This document shows, piece by piece, positions 8,112-15,934 of a stretch of DNA of 64,000 nt. This stretch comes from Kibdelosporangium banguiense (GTDB lineage: Bacteria > Actinomycetota > Actinomycetes > Mycobacteriales > Pseudonocardiaceae), in the NCBI RefSeq assembly GCF_017876405.1, contig NZ_JAGINW010000001.1, positions 6,709,203 through 6,773,202 of the forward strand, written 5' to 3'. Position 1 is the first letter of the stretch, and each line of letters begins with the position of its first letter. The translations under genes and the position numbers were made by a program. Under the pieces are notes generated by a model. That model did no database searches. It saw only the letters and a list, made by a program, of their open reading frames with translations, and was not told the DNA's origin.

Positions 8112-9452
8112 TTACCTGCCAGGCGCGGACGGCGACACCGCGGCGGTCCGTGGAGTTCGGTCGACCGGCTTGCCGAGGTCCTCGGTCGGCACGCGGTACG
8201 TCTCACGTCCACTGGCGACGGCCGCGATGTTGACCGCGCAGAGCACTGCGGTGAACACGGCGACACCGATCCAGCCTGTGCTGCCCGTGCCCGCGATCGC
8301 CGCGGCGATGGTGGGGGCGAAACCGGCGATGGCGAAGCCGATCTGCGTGCCGATCGCCATCCCCGACAGCCGGACCTCGGCGGTGAACATCTCGCCGTAG
8401 AAGGCCGGCCAGATGCCGTTGGTGGCGCTGTAGACCACGCCGAACATCACGATCCCGACGAGGAAGATCAGCGGGTAGTCGCCCGAGGAGATCGCGCCGA
8501 GATAGCCGAACATCAAGGCGGCGCACCCGATCGAGCCCGCGATGAACACCGGCTTGCGGCCCACCCGGTCGGCGAGAGTCGCCAACAGGGGGAGCGCGAT
8601 CAGGGCGACGACGTTGGCCAGGACACCGACCCACAGCATGGACGACCGGTCCAGTTTGACCGTGTTCACCGCGTAGCTCAGGGCGTAGACGCTGAAGATC
8701 GTGCTCACCGACGCGATGATCGAGGCCAGCACCACGCGCAGGACGTCACGCCAGTGGTCGCGGAACAGCACGGCGACCGGAAGCTTGGCCACGCCGCCGG
8801 TGGCGACCTGCCGCTCGAACACCGGCGTCTCCTCGAGCCTGCGCCGGATCACGTAGCCGGCCACGACAACGATGAAGCTGGCCCAGAACGGAACCCGCCA
8901 GCCCCACGAGAGCAGAGCCTGTTCGGGCAGCGCGGCCACGGGCAGGAACACTGCTGTGGCAAGGATCTGGCCCGCCTGTGTGCCGCTGAGCGTGAAGCTT
9001 GTGTAGTAGGCGCGGCGATGTGCGGGGGCGTGTTCGAGAGTCATGGAGTTCGCGCCCGCTTGTTCGCCGGCCGCCGACAGGCCTTGGAGCAGGCGCAACA
9101 CCACAAGCAGGACCGGCGCGAGCACGCCTGCCTGGTTGTAGGTGGGCAGGCAGCCCACGAGGAACGTGGCCACGCCCATCAGCAGGAGGGTGAAGACCAG
9201 CACCTTCTTGCGGCCGTACCGGTCGCCGACGTGTCCCAGCACGAACGCGCCCAACGGGCGGGCGGCGTAGCCGACGCCGAAGGTGGCCACGGCCAGCAGG
9301 GTGCCGGTGGCCGGATCGGAGCTGGGGAAGAACACCTTGTTGAACACCAGCGCCGCGGCGGTGCCGTAGATGAAGAAGTCGTAGTACTCCAGGGCGCTGC
9401 CGATCCAGGCGGCGGTCGCGGCCTGCCTGGGCTTGCCCTCTTTGGCGGTCAT
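8112..9452 (-). CDS. MHS-family MFS transporter, probable shikimate/quinate importer
   Basis: The 446-residue protein has the metabolite:H+ symporter layout: WIGSALEYYDFFIYGTAAALVF at the first helix, GHVGDRYGRKKVLVFTLLLMG in the loop after helix 2, and RLLQGLSAAGEQAG in helix 4. ShiA, the betaine and alpha-ketoglutarate porters share these features. Its neighbours convert shikimate and quinate to protocatechuate, so shikimate or quinate is the likely cargo. Start ATG 9452 is preferred over ATG 9455 because AGAGGAG is too close to the latter. A copy of the cluster's shared operator lies about 50 bp upstream (9502-9513), so control by the neighbouring TetR protein is expected. Confidence 0.8.
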   Translation of the reverse strand: MTAKEGKPRQAATAAWIGSALEYYDFFIYGTAAALVFNKVFFPSSDPATGTLLAVATFGVGYAARPLGAFVLGHVGDRYGRKKVLVFTLLLMGVATFLVGCLPTYNQAGVLAPVLLVVLRLLQGLSAAGEQAGANSMTLEHAPAHRRAYYTSFTLSGTQAGQILATAVFLPVAALPEQALLSWGWRVPFWASFIVVVAGYVIRRRLEETPVFERQVATGGVAKLPVAVLFRDHWRDVLRVVLASIIASVSTIFSVYALSYAVNTVKLDRSSMLWVGVLANVVALIALPLLATLADRVGRKPVFIAGSIGCAALMFGYLGAISSGDYPLIFLVGIVMFGVVYSATNGIWPAFYGEMFTAEVRLSGMAIGTQIGFAIAGFAPTIAAAIAGTGSTGWIGVAVFTAVLCAVNIAAVASGRETYRVPTEDLGKPVDRTPRTAAVSPSAPGR

Positions 9453-9501
9453 CATGCTCCTCTGTCAGGCGGCGTTGCGGAAACAGCGGGGCGTAGGTAC
9501 G

Positions 9502-9513
9502 AACTAGATAGTT
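9502..9513 (-). promoter_or_regulatory. Operator copy A of the quinate/shikimate cluster
   Basis: AACTAGATAGTT has 5-bp inverted arms (AACTA/TAGTT) around GA. It shares the TAGATAGTTA core, here 9505-9514, with copies at 10343-10365 and 13095-13117. It lies upstream of the MHS transporter and is the most diverged of the three. Confidence 0.6.
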
Positions 9514-9573
9514 AATTAGGCTGATGTGGCCCCGGCCGCTTGTCAAGAGAGCCGCGTCAAATCCCTGCTCGGG

Positions 9574-10206
9574 TCAGCGCGTGGTCAGGTGGGCCACGAC
9601 AAGGTCGCCGAGCATCCTGCGGTAGTGGTCGCGCGTGTCCGGGTCGAGCATGTCCCGTTTGAAGATCGCGTTGAACGTGTGCCGGTTGGCCGTGCGGAAC
9701 ACGCAGAAGGCGCTGATCACCATGTGCACGTCGAGCGGGTCGACGTCATCGCGGAAGATCCCGGCGCGCCGCCCGCGCTCGAGGATCCTGGCCAGTACGT
9801 CGAGTGCGGGGTTGGCGAGCCCGGTCAGCACGGAGGATTGGGCGATGTGTTCGGCGCGGTGGATGTTCTCGATGCTGACCAGCCGCACGAAGTCCGGATG
9901 CGACTCGTGGTGGTCGAAGGTGAGCTCGGCCAGCTGCCGGATGGCGTCCACGGGGTCGAGGTGCTCGACGTCCAGGTTCTGCTCAAGCGTCCGGATGCCG
10001 GTGTACGCGCGCTCCAGTACCGCGATGTACAACTGTTCCTTGTTGCCGAAGTAGTAGTAGATCATCCGCTTGGTGGTGCTCGTGCGTGCGGCGATCTCGT
10101 CCACCCGGGCGCCCGCGTAGCCCTTGTCGGCGAATTCGGCGGTGGCGACGTCGAGGATGTCGGCGCGGGTCCGGTCGGGATCCCGGCCGCGGTCCGGTTC
10201 GGCCAA
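9574..10206 (-). CDS. TetR-family regulator of the quinate/shikimate cluster
   Basis: This 210-residue protein has an N-terminal TetR helix-turn-helix: RADILDVATAEFADKGYAGARVDEIAARTSTTKRMIYYYFGNKEQLYIAVL (about residues 13-63, with the TTKRMIYYYF recognition helix). A helical ligand-binding domain follows, with the C-terminal VAHLTTR. The start is TTG 10206 behind AAGGCGAG. It is divergent from the 3-dehydroshikimate dehydratase gene, and the shared region carries operator copy B. It is the obvious reader of the three related operators in the cluster, probably a repressor released by a pathway intermediate. The ligand is inferred from context only. Confidence 0.85.
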   Translation of the reverse strand: MAEPDRGRDPDRTRADILDVATAEFADKGYAGARVDEIAARTSTTKRMIYYYFGNKEQLYIAVLERAYTGIRTLEQNLDVEHLDPVDAIRQLAELTFDHHESHPDFVRLVSIENIHRAEHIAQSSVLTGLANPALDVLARILERGRRAGIFRDDVDPLDVHMVISAFCVFRTANRHTFNAIFKRDMLDPDTRDHYRRMLGDLVVAHLTTR

Positions 10207-10268
10207 CGACTCGCCTTTCTGCTGGTGGAACTTGTGGTCACCTTAGCCGGGCCACCGGCCTGCGGCTG

Positions 10269-10323
10269 TGCCCCCAATGCCACATTGGGGACATCTGATG
10301 CCACCAATGTGGCATTGGGGGCA
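10269..10323. repeat. Nested inverted repeat with 20-bp perfect arms
   Basis: Bases 10269-10288 and 10304-10323 are perfect reverse complements around a 15-nt loop. Each arm is itself a hairpin built on CCAATGCCACATTGG (CCAATG/CATTGG). It lies between two divergent genes, so it is unlikely to be a simple terminator. It looks like a REP- or MITE-like intergenic element, or a cruciform-forming regulatory site. Confidence 0.7.
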
Positions 10324-10342
10324 AAACTCTGGAGCGGGGGCT

Positions 10343-10365
10343 AAGTAACTATCTGGTACGTTCAT
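10343..10365 (+). promoter_or_regulatory. Operator copy B of the quinate/shikimate cluster
   Basis: Read on the minus strand, this 23-bp site matches copy C (13095-13117) at 22 of 23 positions; the core is TACCAGATAGTTACTT. It lies 28 bp upstream of the dehydratase ATG, between that gene and the divergent tetR. Confidence 0.75.
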
Positions 10366-10393
10366 TGGCCTGGCCGGTTTGACGGAGGTGGCG

Positions 10394-12223
10394 ATGCGAA
10401 GCCCGGAGCTCCGCCTGGACATCGCGACGGTGTGCCTGTCCGGCACGCTCGACGACAAACTGGCCGCCGCGGCCGCCGCGGGCTTCGACGGCGTGGAGAT
10501 CTTCGAGAACGACCTGCTCGTCTCGACCTGGGCGCCTCGTGAGATCCGGGCCCGCTGCGGCGACCTCGGCCTGTCCATCGACCTGTACCAGCCGTTCCGC
10601 GACTTCGAAGCGGTGCCGCCGGACGTGTTCGAGGCCAACCTGCGGCGCGCCGAGCGCAAGTTCGACGTGATGCAACAGCTCGGGGCCGACACCATGCTGG
10701 TGTGCTCATCGGTGTCGCCGGACGCGGTCGACGATGACGACCTCGCCGCCGAGCAGTTGCACGAGCTGGCGTCCCGGGCTGGGGAGCGAGGCATCCGGAT
10801 CGCGTACGAAGCCCTTGCGTGGGGCCGATTTGTGAACACCTACGAGCATTCCTGGCGGATCGTCAGGCGGGGCGACCATCCCGCGCTCGGGCTGTGCCTG
10901 GACAGCTTCCACGTGCTGTCCAAGGGCAGTGACATCGCCGGGATCCGGGTGATCCCGGGGGCGAAGATCTTCTTCCTGCAGCTGGCGGACGCGCCGAAGC
11001 TGCGGATGGACGTGCTGCAGTGGAGCAGGCATCACCGGCTGTTCCCCGGGCAGGGCGCGTTCGACCTGAGCACCTTCGTCGGCACGGTGGCGGCCACCGG
11101 ATACGCCGGTCCGTTGTCGCTGGAGGTGTTCAACGACGTTTTCCGGCAGTCGGATCCGGCGCGTACCGCAGCCGATGCCATGCGGTCGTTGGTGATTCTC
11201 CGGGAAGACGTCTCGAACACAGGGCCGGTACAGGTTCGTGAGCGGATGCGTGTCGCCGATCTGTCGACCGTTTCGGCGCCGGCCGGTTACGCGTTCGTGG
11301 AGCTGGCCGCGCCCGCCCCGGCCGGGATCCTGGCCGCGATGGGATTCGTCCACATCGGTCAGCACAACACGCGTCCAATCCAGTTGTGGCAACAGGGTGA
11401 CGCGCGGGTGGCGGTACGCGCGGGTGTCAGTGAACGAATCGGCGCACTGGGGGTGGCGACGTCGGAACCGCTCGTCGCGGCGCAGCGGGCGAAGCGTTTG
11501 CTCGCTTCAGGGATGTCTGATGTGGACTATGACGATCCCGCTGTGACGGCGCCCGACGGTGTCGGCATTGTCTTCGTCCGCCCGGAAGGCGACTGGATGG
11601 CCGACTTCACGCCGCCTGAGCCCGGAATGGTCGTGAACACCTGTGGTATCACCGGGATCGACCACATCTCGCTGACCGAGCCGTTCGACGACTTCGACCA
11701 GATCGCGTTGTTCTACCGGGCCGCGCTCGGCCTGGAGCCGGAACCGGAGGCCGAGTTCGCGGCACCGTTCGGGCTGATCCGCAGCCGATCCGCGAGCGAC
11801 CGTGACCGGCGGATCCGTATCGCCCTCAACGTGGCCACGCTTCGCCGGGGCCATTGGGCGCCAGCGGTTCTGGATCCCCAGCACATCGCCTTCACGTCCG
11901 ATGACGTCGTGACCACGGCCATGGCAATGCGCGCGCTCGGCGCTCCGCTGCTGGACATCCCCGGCAACTACTACGACGATCTCGACGCGCGCTTCGCGTT
12001 GCCGCCCGAGCGGCTTGATTTGCTGCGCTCGTACTCACTGTTGTACGACCGCGACGAGCACGGCGAGTTCCTGCATTTCTACACGCACATGTTGGGGTCG
12101 CGTGTGTTCTTCGAAGTGGTCCAACGCATTGACGGCTACGCGGGCTACGGCGTGGTCAACTCGCCGGTGCGGATGGCCGCCCACCGGCAGTTCCGGCTGG
12201 CGAACGCCCCTGCCCGGGAGTGA
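10394..12223 (+). CDS. qsuB: 3-dehydroshikimate dehydratase, two-domain QsuB type
   Basis: This enzyme converts 3-dehydroshikimate to protocatechuate. The N-terminal 265 residues are an AP-endonuclease-2-type TIM barrel with the expected metal ligands: Glu in RIAYEALAWGRF, Asp and His in LCLDSFHVLS, Gln in FFLQLADAP and Glu in LSLEVFNDVF. The C-terminal half resembles 4-hydroxyphenylpyruvate dioxygenase (VOC folds), with GIDHISLTEPF, PQHIAFTSDD and RVFFEVVQRIDGY supplying H/H/E-like positions. This two-domain build matches Corynebacterium QsuB in layout. ATG 10394 follows ACGGAGGTG. A TTG 15 bases upstream is possible. The 3' end overlaps the convergent dehydrogenase gene by 68 bp. Confidence 0.88.
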   Translation: MRSPELRLDIATVCLSGTLDDKLAAAAAAGFDGVEIFENDLLVSTWAPREIRARCGDLGLSIDLYQPFRDFEAVPPDVFEANLRRAERKFDVMQQLGADTMLVCSSVSPDAVDDDDLAAEQLHELASRAGERGIRIAYEALAWGRFVNTYEHSWRIVRRGDHPALGLCLDSFHVLSKGSDIAGIRVIPGAKIFFLQLADAPKLRMDVLQWSRHHRLFPGQGAFDLSTFVGTVAATGYAGPLSLEVFNDVFRQSDPARTAADAMRSLVILREDVSNTGPVQVRERMRVADLSTVSAPAGYAFVELAAPAPAGILAAMGFVHIGQHNTRPIQLWQQGDARVAVRAGVSERIGALGVATSEPLVAAQRAKRLLASGMSDVDYDDPAVTAPDGVGIVFVRPEGDWMADFTPPEPGMVVNTCGITGIDHISLTEPFDDFDQIALFYRAALGLEPEPEAEFAAPFGLIRSRSASDRDRRIRIALNVATLRRGHWAPAVLDPQHIAFTSDDVVTTAMAMRALGAPLLDIPGNYYDDLDARFALPPERLDLLRSYSLLYDRDEHGEFLHFYTHMLGSRVFFEVVQRIDGYAGYGVVNSPVRMAAHRQFRLANAPARE

Positions 12224-13076
12224 GTGCCGCGAAGTGGTGCAGCATCCGGCTGGTGTCGGGTGTGCGGCCGGTGAAGAGCCGGAACGCTTCGGCGGCCTGG
12301 AAAACGACCATTCCGCCGCCGTCGAGTACACCGCAGCCCCGGGCATGCGCGGTCATCACGAGTTCGGTGTTCAACGGCCGGTAGACCACGTCGGCCACCC
12401 ACAGGTGCGGCATGATCAGTTCTGCGGGCAACGGCAGTCCCGGGTAGGCAGCCATCCCGGTCGGTGTCGCGTGGACCAGGCCGTCCGCATGAGGGATCAC
12501 GTCGTCCAACTTGCCGGTGGCAGCCCGGTCCGGGCCGAAGTTCCTGTGCAGTGAGCGGATGAGCTTGTCGCAGCGGCCTTGATCGGTGTCGAAAACGTGG
12601 ACCGTTCCGGCGCCCATGGTCAGCAGGGCATGTGCCGCGGCGGCCCCGGCTCCGCCTGCGCCCAGCAGGACCACGTTGTCGAGCGGAGCCTCAGGCAGGC
12701 CTAGTGCGAGGTTACGGGCGAAGCCTGAAAGATCCGTGTTGTGGCCGATCGCCTTGCCGTCCGCGAAGACCACGGTGTTGACCGCCTGCAGGGCTTCGGC
12801 TTCGGGGGAGAGGCCGTCGAGGTGTTCGAGTACGAGCTGCTTGCACGGGTGGGTGATGTTGAGCCCGTTGTAGCCGGCCAGCCTCGCGGCCGCGACGAGC
12901 TCGCCGACGGCCTCGGGCGGCAGGCCGAGGACCGTGAGGTCGAGCTTGCGGTACAGGTAGCGCAGCCCGAGTTCGTCGGCCGCGCGCTCGTGCAGGGCCG
13001 GGCTCAGGGATGTCTCGATCCCGGAGCCGATCAGGCCGACCAGGTACCGGTCCTCGTCGTGCGGTGCCACAGCCAC
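12156..13076 (-). CDS. Quinate/shikimate dehydrogenase, AroE family, probably catabolic
   Basis: This 306-residue enzyme oxidises shikimate to 3-dehydroshikimate and perhaps quinate to 3-dehydroquinate. The substrate domain shows ETSLSPALHE (the SxS motif), GLNITHPCKQLVL (catalytic Lys in NITHP.K) and IGHNTDLSGF (catalytic Asp). The nucleotide domain has LLGAGGAGAAAAHAL. The next strand ends VFDTDQGRCDKL, where an Asp replaces the NRT-type basic motif of NADPH-dependent AroE; this favours NAD+ and a catabolic role. The start is GTG 13076 behind GGAGGGATC. Operator copy C lies immediately upstream. No dehydroquinase gene is present in the cluster. Confidence 0.87.
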   Translation of the reverse strand: MAVAPHDEDRYLVGLIGSGIETSLSPALHERAADELGLRYLYRKLDLTVLGLPPEAVGELVAAARLAGYNGLNITHPCKQLVLEHLDGLSPEAEALQAVNTVVFADGKAIGHNTDLSGFARNLALGLPEAPLDNVVLLGAGGAGAAAAHALLTMGAGTVHVFDTDQGRCDKLIRSLHRNFGPDRAATGKLDDVIPHADGLVHATPTGMAAYPGLPLPAELIMPHLWVADVVYRPLNTELVMTAHARGCGVLDGGGMVVFQAAEAFRLFTGRTPDTSRMLHHFAALTPGQGRSPAGTAGGRPSAPAS

Positions 13077-13094
13077 GATCCCTCCGGACGAAGT

Positions 13095-13117
13095 ATGAAC
13101 GTACTAGATAGTTACTT
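13095..13117 (-). promoter_or_regulatory. Operator copy C of the quinate/shikimate cluster
   Basis: This site has core TACTAGATAGTTACTT and differs from copy B by a single base over 23 bp. It lies about 20 bp upstream of the dehydrogenase start, placing that gene under the same regulator as the transporter and dehydratase. Confidence 0.75.
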
Positions 13118-13265
13118 GTACTCGATTCTCGCCGGACAGGGAAGTACTGGGCGTGACGAGTCGATTCGTGGATCTTCACGGAGCGTGCCGATGCCCCTTC
13201 GCTGAGGCTGCGGCAGCGTTGTATCCGTTGAGTGACAACGGCATTGCGGTCGTGCGTCGTGACTC

Positions 13266-13294
13266 TTGACCTTCGCGCGATCGCGTCCTATGGT
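13266..13294 (+). promoter_or_regulatory. Candidate promoter of the sialic acid transport operon
   Basis: TTGACC (13266-13271) and TATGGT (13289-13294) are 17 bp apart. The -10 element overlaps the first GTCCTATG half-site (13285-13292), so a repressor bound there would exclude polymerase. Inferred from sequence. Confidence 0.5.
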
Positions 13295-13324
13295 TTGCCA
13301 CTCATAGGACGTGGGATGTCCTAT
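13285..13324 (+). promoter_or_regulatory. Triple half-site operator of the sialic acid operon (probable GntR box)
   Basis: GTCCTATG (13285-13292), CATAGGAC (13303-13310) and GTCCTAT (13318-13324) form two overlapping inverted repeats. The second, ATAGGAC-N7-GTCCTAT (13304-13324), recurs with the same spacer length and similar spacer sequence (GTnnGAT) at 21925-21945 before the lyase gene. The cluster's GntR protein (22915-23634) is the likely binder. Confidence 0.75.
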
Positions 13325-13364
13325 CTCGTCTTTCTGGATGTCGTACACGCAGCAAGGAGGCGCG

Positions 13365-14978
13365 GTGTCCGAGACTCGGTCCGGAGCTGGTCAATCGTTT
13401 AGCCGGCGGGACATGTTGCGTTTCACCGGCCTAGCCGGTGTAGCTGTTGCCTTCTCGTCGACGCTCGCCGCGTGCGGCGGTCCTGCCTCGACGGTCGCCA
13501 CAGGCAACAAGGCCGAGTCGATCACCGCGGTGATCGGCTACGGCAACAACCAGACATGGGACCCGCTGCAGACGGCGTCGGCCTTCTCGATGGCGGCCAT
13601 CCTGCACTGCTACGAGTCCCTTGTGGAAGGGGACCCGATCACCCGGGAGCCGTTCGCGGGCCTGGCGAAGGCCCTGCCCGCGGATGTCAGCGGGACCAGC
13701 TTCACGATCGAGTTGCGCGACGGCGCGAAATGGCATGACGGTCAGCCCGTGACCGCCGACGACGTCGTGTTCACCTACACCAGGGCGCTCGACCCGAAGG
13801 AGAACGTGCTCGTCCGGACCTTCCTCGCGAGCTGGCTCAAGGAGGTCCGCAAGGCCGGCGAGAAGACCGTCGAGTTCGTCCTGTCGAATCCGTTCCCCTA
13901 TGTGCTGCAACGACTCCAGACAGTCAAGATCGTCCCCAAGCATGTCTTCGACGGCAAGTGGCAGGACGCGGTGTCCGGCAAGGTCGTCGGCTCCGGCCCG
14001 TACAAGGTCGTCGAGCAGGCGCCGTTGTCGCACACCAAGTTCGAGCGGTTCGACGACTACAACGGACCGCGACCGGCTGTGTACAAGACGATGCTGTGGA
14101 ACTCGATCGTCGAGGCGTCGCCCCGGGTCGCCAAGATCTCGGGTGCCACACCGGCCGCGCAGATCGCGGAGAACATCCCCGCGGCCAACGCCGAGCAGCT
14201 GACCAAGGACGGCCGGACGGTCGAGTTCGCCGACGGCGGCAACAACCTGTGGCTGATGTTCAACACCGCCCACGCGCCGTTCGACAACAAGCTTGTGCGC
14301 CAGGCGTTGCACCACGCGGTCGACAAAAAGAAGATGATCGAGGTCGGGCTGAAGGGCAAGGGCACCGCCGGCACGTCGTTCATCAACCCCAAGATGGCCG
14401 CCTCCCAGCCTGCCGCCAACGACTTCGCCTACAACCCTGACAAGGCGAAGGAACTGCTCAAACAGGCCGGTGTCACCGATCTCCAGGTCACGTTGTCCAC
14501 GACGAACACCACGCTCGTCGCCGACTGCGTCAACGTGATCAAGGAGGGCTGGGACGCCATCGGGGTGAAGACCACATTGGACTCCCAGGACACCAAGGCG
14601 CTGTTCTCCAAGCTGGACAGCGGGTTCGACTTCCAGGTGGTGGCGACCACGCAGAACGCCGAGCAGTTCGGCAACGACCCCGATCTGCTGATCCGGTACT
14701 ACTACGCGGGATCAGGCGTCGTGCCGAAGTACGCCCGGTGGAAGGGTGCGGAGTCCCAGACGCTGCTGGGGCTGCTGGACCAGGCCGCCACCGAGGTCGA
14801 CGAGACCAAGCGCAAGGCGACCACCAAGCAGGCCCTGGACCTGATCGCCGACCAGGTGGCCTTGTACCCCATGGTCTTCACCCACAACGGCACCGCGTGG
14901 GACCCCAAGGTGCTGTCCGGCGTACGCGCGCAGGGCTACCCGGGGATCAACCTAAACCAGGCCAAGCCGGTGGCGTGA
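13365..14978 (+). CDS. Solute-binding lipoprotein (family 5), probable sialic acid ABC importer
   Basis: This 537-residue extracytoplasmic binding protein starts at GTG 13365 behind AAGGAGG. The N-terminus combines a twin-arginine motif (FSRRDMLRFTGLAG) with a lipobox (TLAACGG), so it should be Tat-exported and lipid-anchored. The body is a family 5 (oligopeptide/nickel type) binding protein: LEVFELRDGAKWHDGQPVTADDVVFTY-like segments are visible as IELRDGAKWHDGQPVTADDV, and VRQALHHAVDKKKM is also typical. Alone it would be called a peptide transporter. Linkage to two sialidases and a NanA-family lyase suggests sialic acid, as with the dipeptide-type Sat and SiaEFGI systems. It overlaps the next gene by one base. 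Confidence 0.85.
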   Translation: MSETRSGAGQSFSRRDMLRFTGLAGVAVAFSSTLAACGGPASTVATGNKAESITAVIGYGNNQTWDPLQTASAFSMAAILHCYESLVEGDPITREPFAGLAKALPADVSGTSFTIELRDGAKWHDGQPVTADDVVFTYTRALDPKENVLVRTFLASWLKEVRKAGEKTVEFVLSNPFPYVLQRLQTVKIVPKHVFDGKWQDAVSGKVVGSGPYKVVEQAPLSHTKFERFDDYNGPRPAVYKTMLWNSIVEASPRVAKISGATPAAQIAENIPAANAEQLTKDGRTVEFADGGNNLWLMFNTAHAPFDNKLVRQALHHAVDKKKMIEVGLKGKGTAGTSFINPKMAASQPAANDFAYNPDKAKELLKQAGVTDLQVTLSTTNTTLVADCVNVIKEGWDAIGVKTTLDSQDTKALFSKLDSGFDFQVVATTQNAEQFGNDPDLLIRYYYAGSGVVPKYARWKGAESQTLLGLLDQAATEVDETKRKATTKQALDLIADQVALYPMVFTHNGTAWDPKVLSGVRAQGYPGINLNQAKPVA

Positions 14979-15934
14979 TGGTCGTTCTGCGGATGCTGGC
15001 CGGGCGCGTTCTCGCGCTGGTGCCGCTGCTGCTCGGAGTCACCCTGTTCGTGTTCGTCGTGATGCAGTTCTCGCCGGTCGACCCGGCGCTGGCCGCGTTC
15101 GACGGCGCCAACGCCGGCGCCGAGCAGCTCGAGCGGTTCCGGCTGGAGAACGGGCTGCTCGATCCGTTGCCCGTGCAGTACCTGCGGTTCCTGTGGCAGC
15201 TCGTCCAGGGCGACTTCGGGACGAGCGTGATCACCAAGCAGCCGGTGGCCGACACCATCACCACAGCGCTGCCGCTCACCGTCCAGCTCACGCTGATGGG
15301 CCTGTTCATCGCGATCGTGGTGTCGGTGCCGCTCGGTGTGGTCTCGGCGATCCACCGCGACCGCTGGCCGGACCAGATCATCCGGATCGTGACGCTGGCC
15401 GGTGTGGCCGCGCCGGCGTTCTGGATCGCGTTGCTGCTCGTGCAGTGGCTCGCGGTCGGCCAGGGGCTGTTTCCCACGAGCGGGTACGTCAGCATGAACG
15501 ACTCGTTCAGCGGCTGGCTGAACTCGATGACCCTGCCCGCGATCTCGCTGGCGCTGCCGGTGGCGGCCCAGCTGACCAGGATCATCCGCACGTCCATGGT
15601 GGAAGAGTTGGACAAGGACTACGTGCGGACCGCGCGTGGCGGCGGGCTGCCGCCGGTGGTCGTGGTGGGCCGCAACGTCCTGCGCAACGCCCTGGTCACC
15701 CCGCTGACCGTGCTCGGCATGCGGATCGGCTACCTGCTCGGCGGTGCGGTGGTCATCGAGACGATGTTCGCGCTGCCGGGCATGGGACAGAACATGATCC
15801 AGGCCGTCATCGACGGCGACGCGTCGAAGGTGCAGGGCTTCGTGATCACCATCGCGATCGGCTTCGTGCTGGTCAACCTGATCGTCGACATCCTCTATCT
15901 GATCGCCAGCCCGCGCCTGCGGAGCCACGCGTGA
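14978..15934 (+). CDS. ABC permease DppB-like, sialic acid importer
   Basis: The 318 residues are of the DppB/OppB class. They begin with a helix (RMLAGRVLALVPLLLGVTLFVF), then an external domain with NGLLDPLPVQYLRFLWQLVQGDFGTS, the classic first-loop signature. The coupling motif reads DYVRTARGGGLPPVVVVGRNVLRNALVTPL, followed by GYLLGGAVVIETMFALPGMG. It forms the inner-membrane channel with the DppC-like half encoded next. The start is ATG 14978, overlapping the TGA of the binding protein, and it ends in a 4-base overlap with the following GTG. Confidence 0.88.
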   Translation: MVVLRMLAGRVLALVPLLLGVTLFVFVVMQFSPVDPALAAFDGANAGAEQLERFRLENGLLDPLPVQYLRFLWQLVQGDFGTSVITKQPVADTITTALPLTVQLTLMGLFIAIVVSVPLGVVSAIHRDRWPDQIIRIVTLAGVAAPAFWIALLLVQWLAVGQGLFPTSGYVSMNDSFSGWLNSMTLPAISLALPVAAQLTRIIRTSMVEELDKDYVRTARGGGLPPVVVVGRNVLRNALVTPLTVLGMRIGYLLGGAVVIETMFALPGMGQNMIQAVIDGDASKVQGFVITIAIGFVLVNLIVDILYLIASPRLRSHA

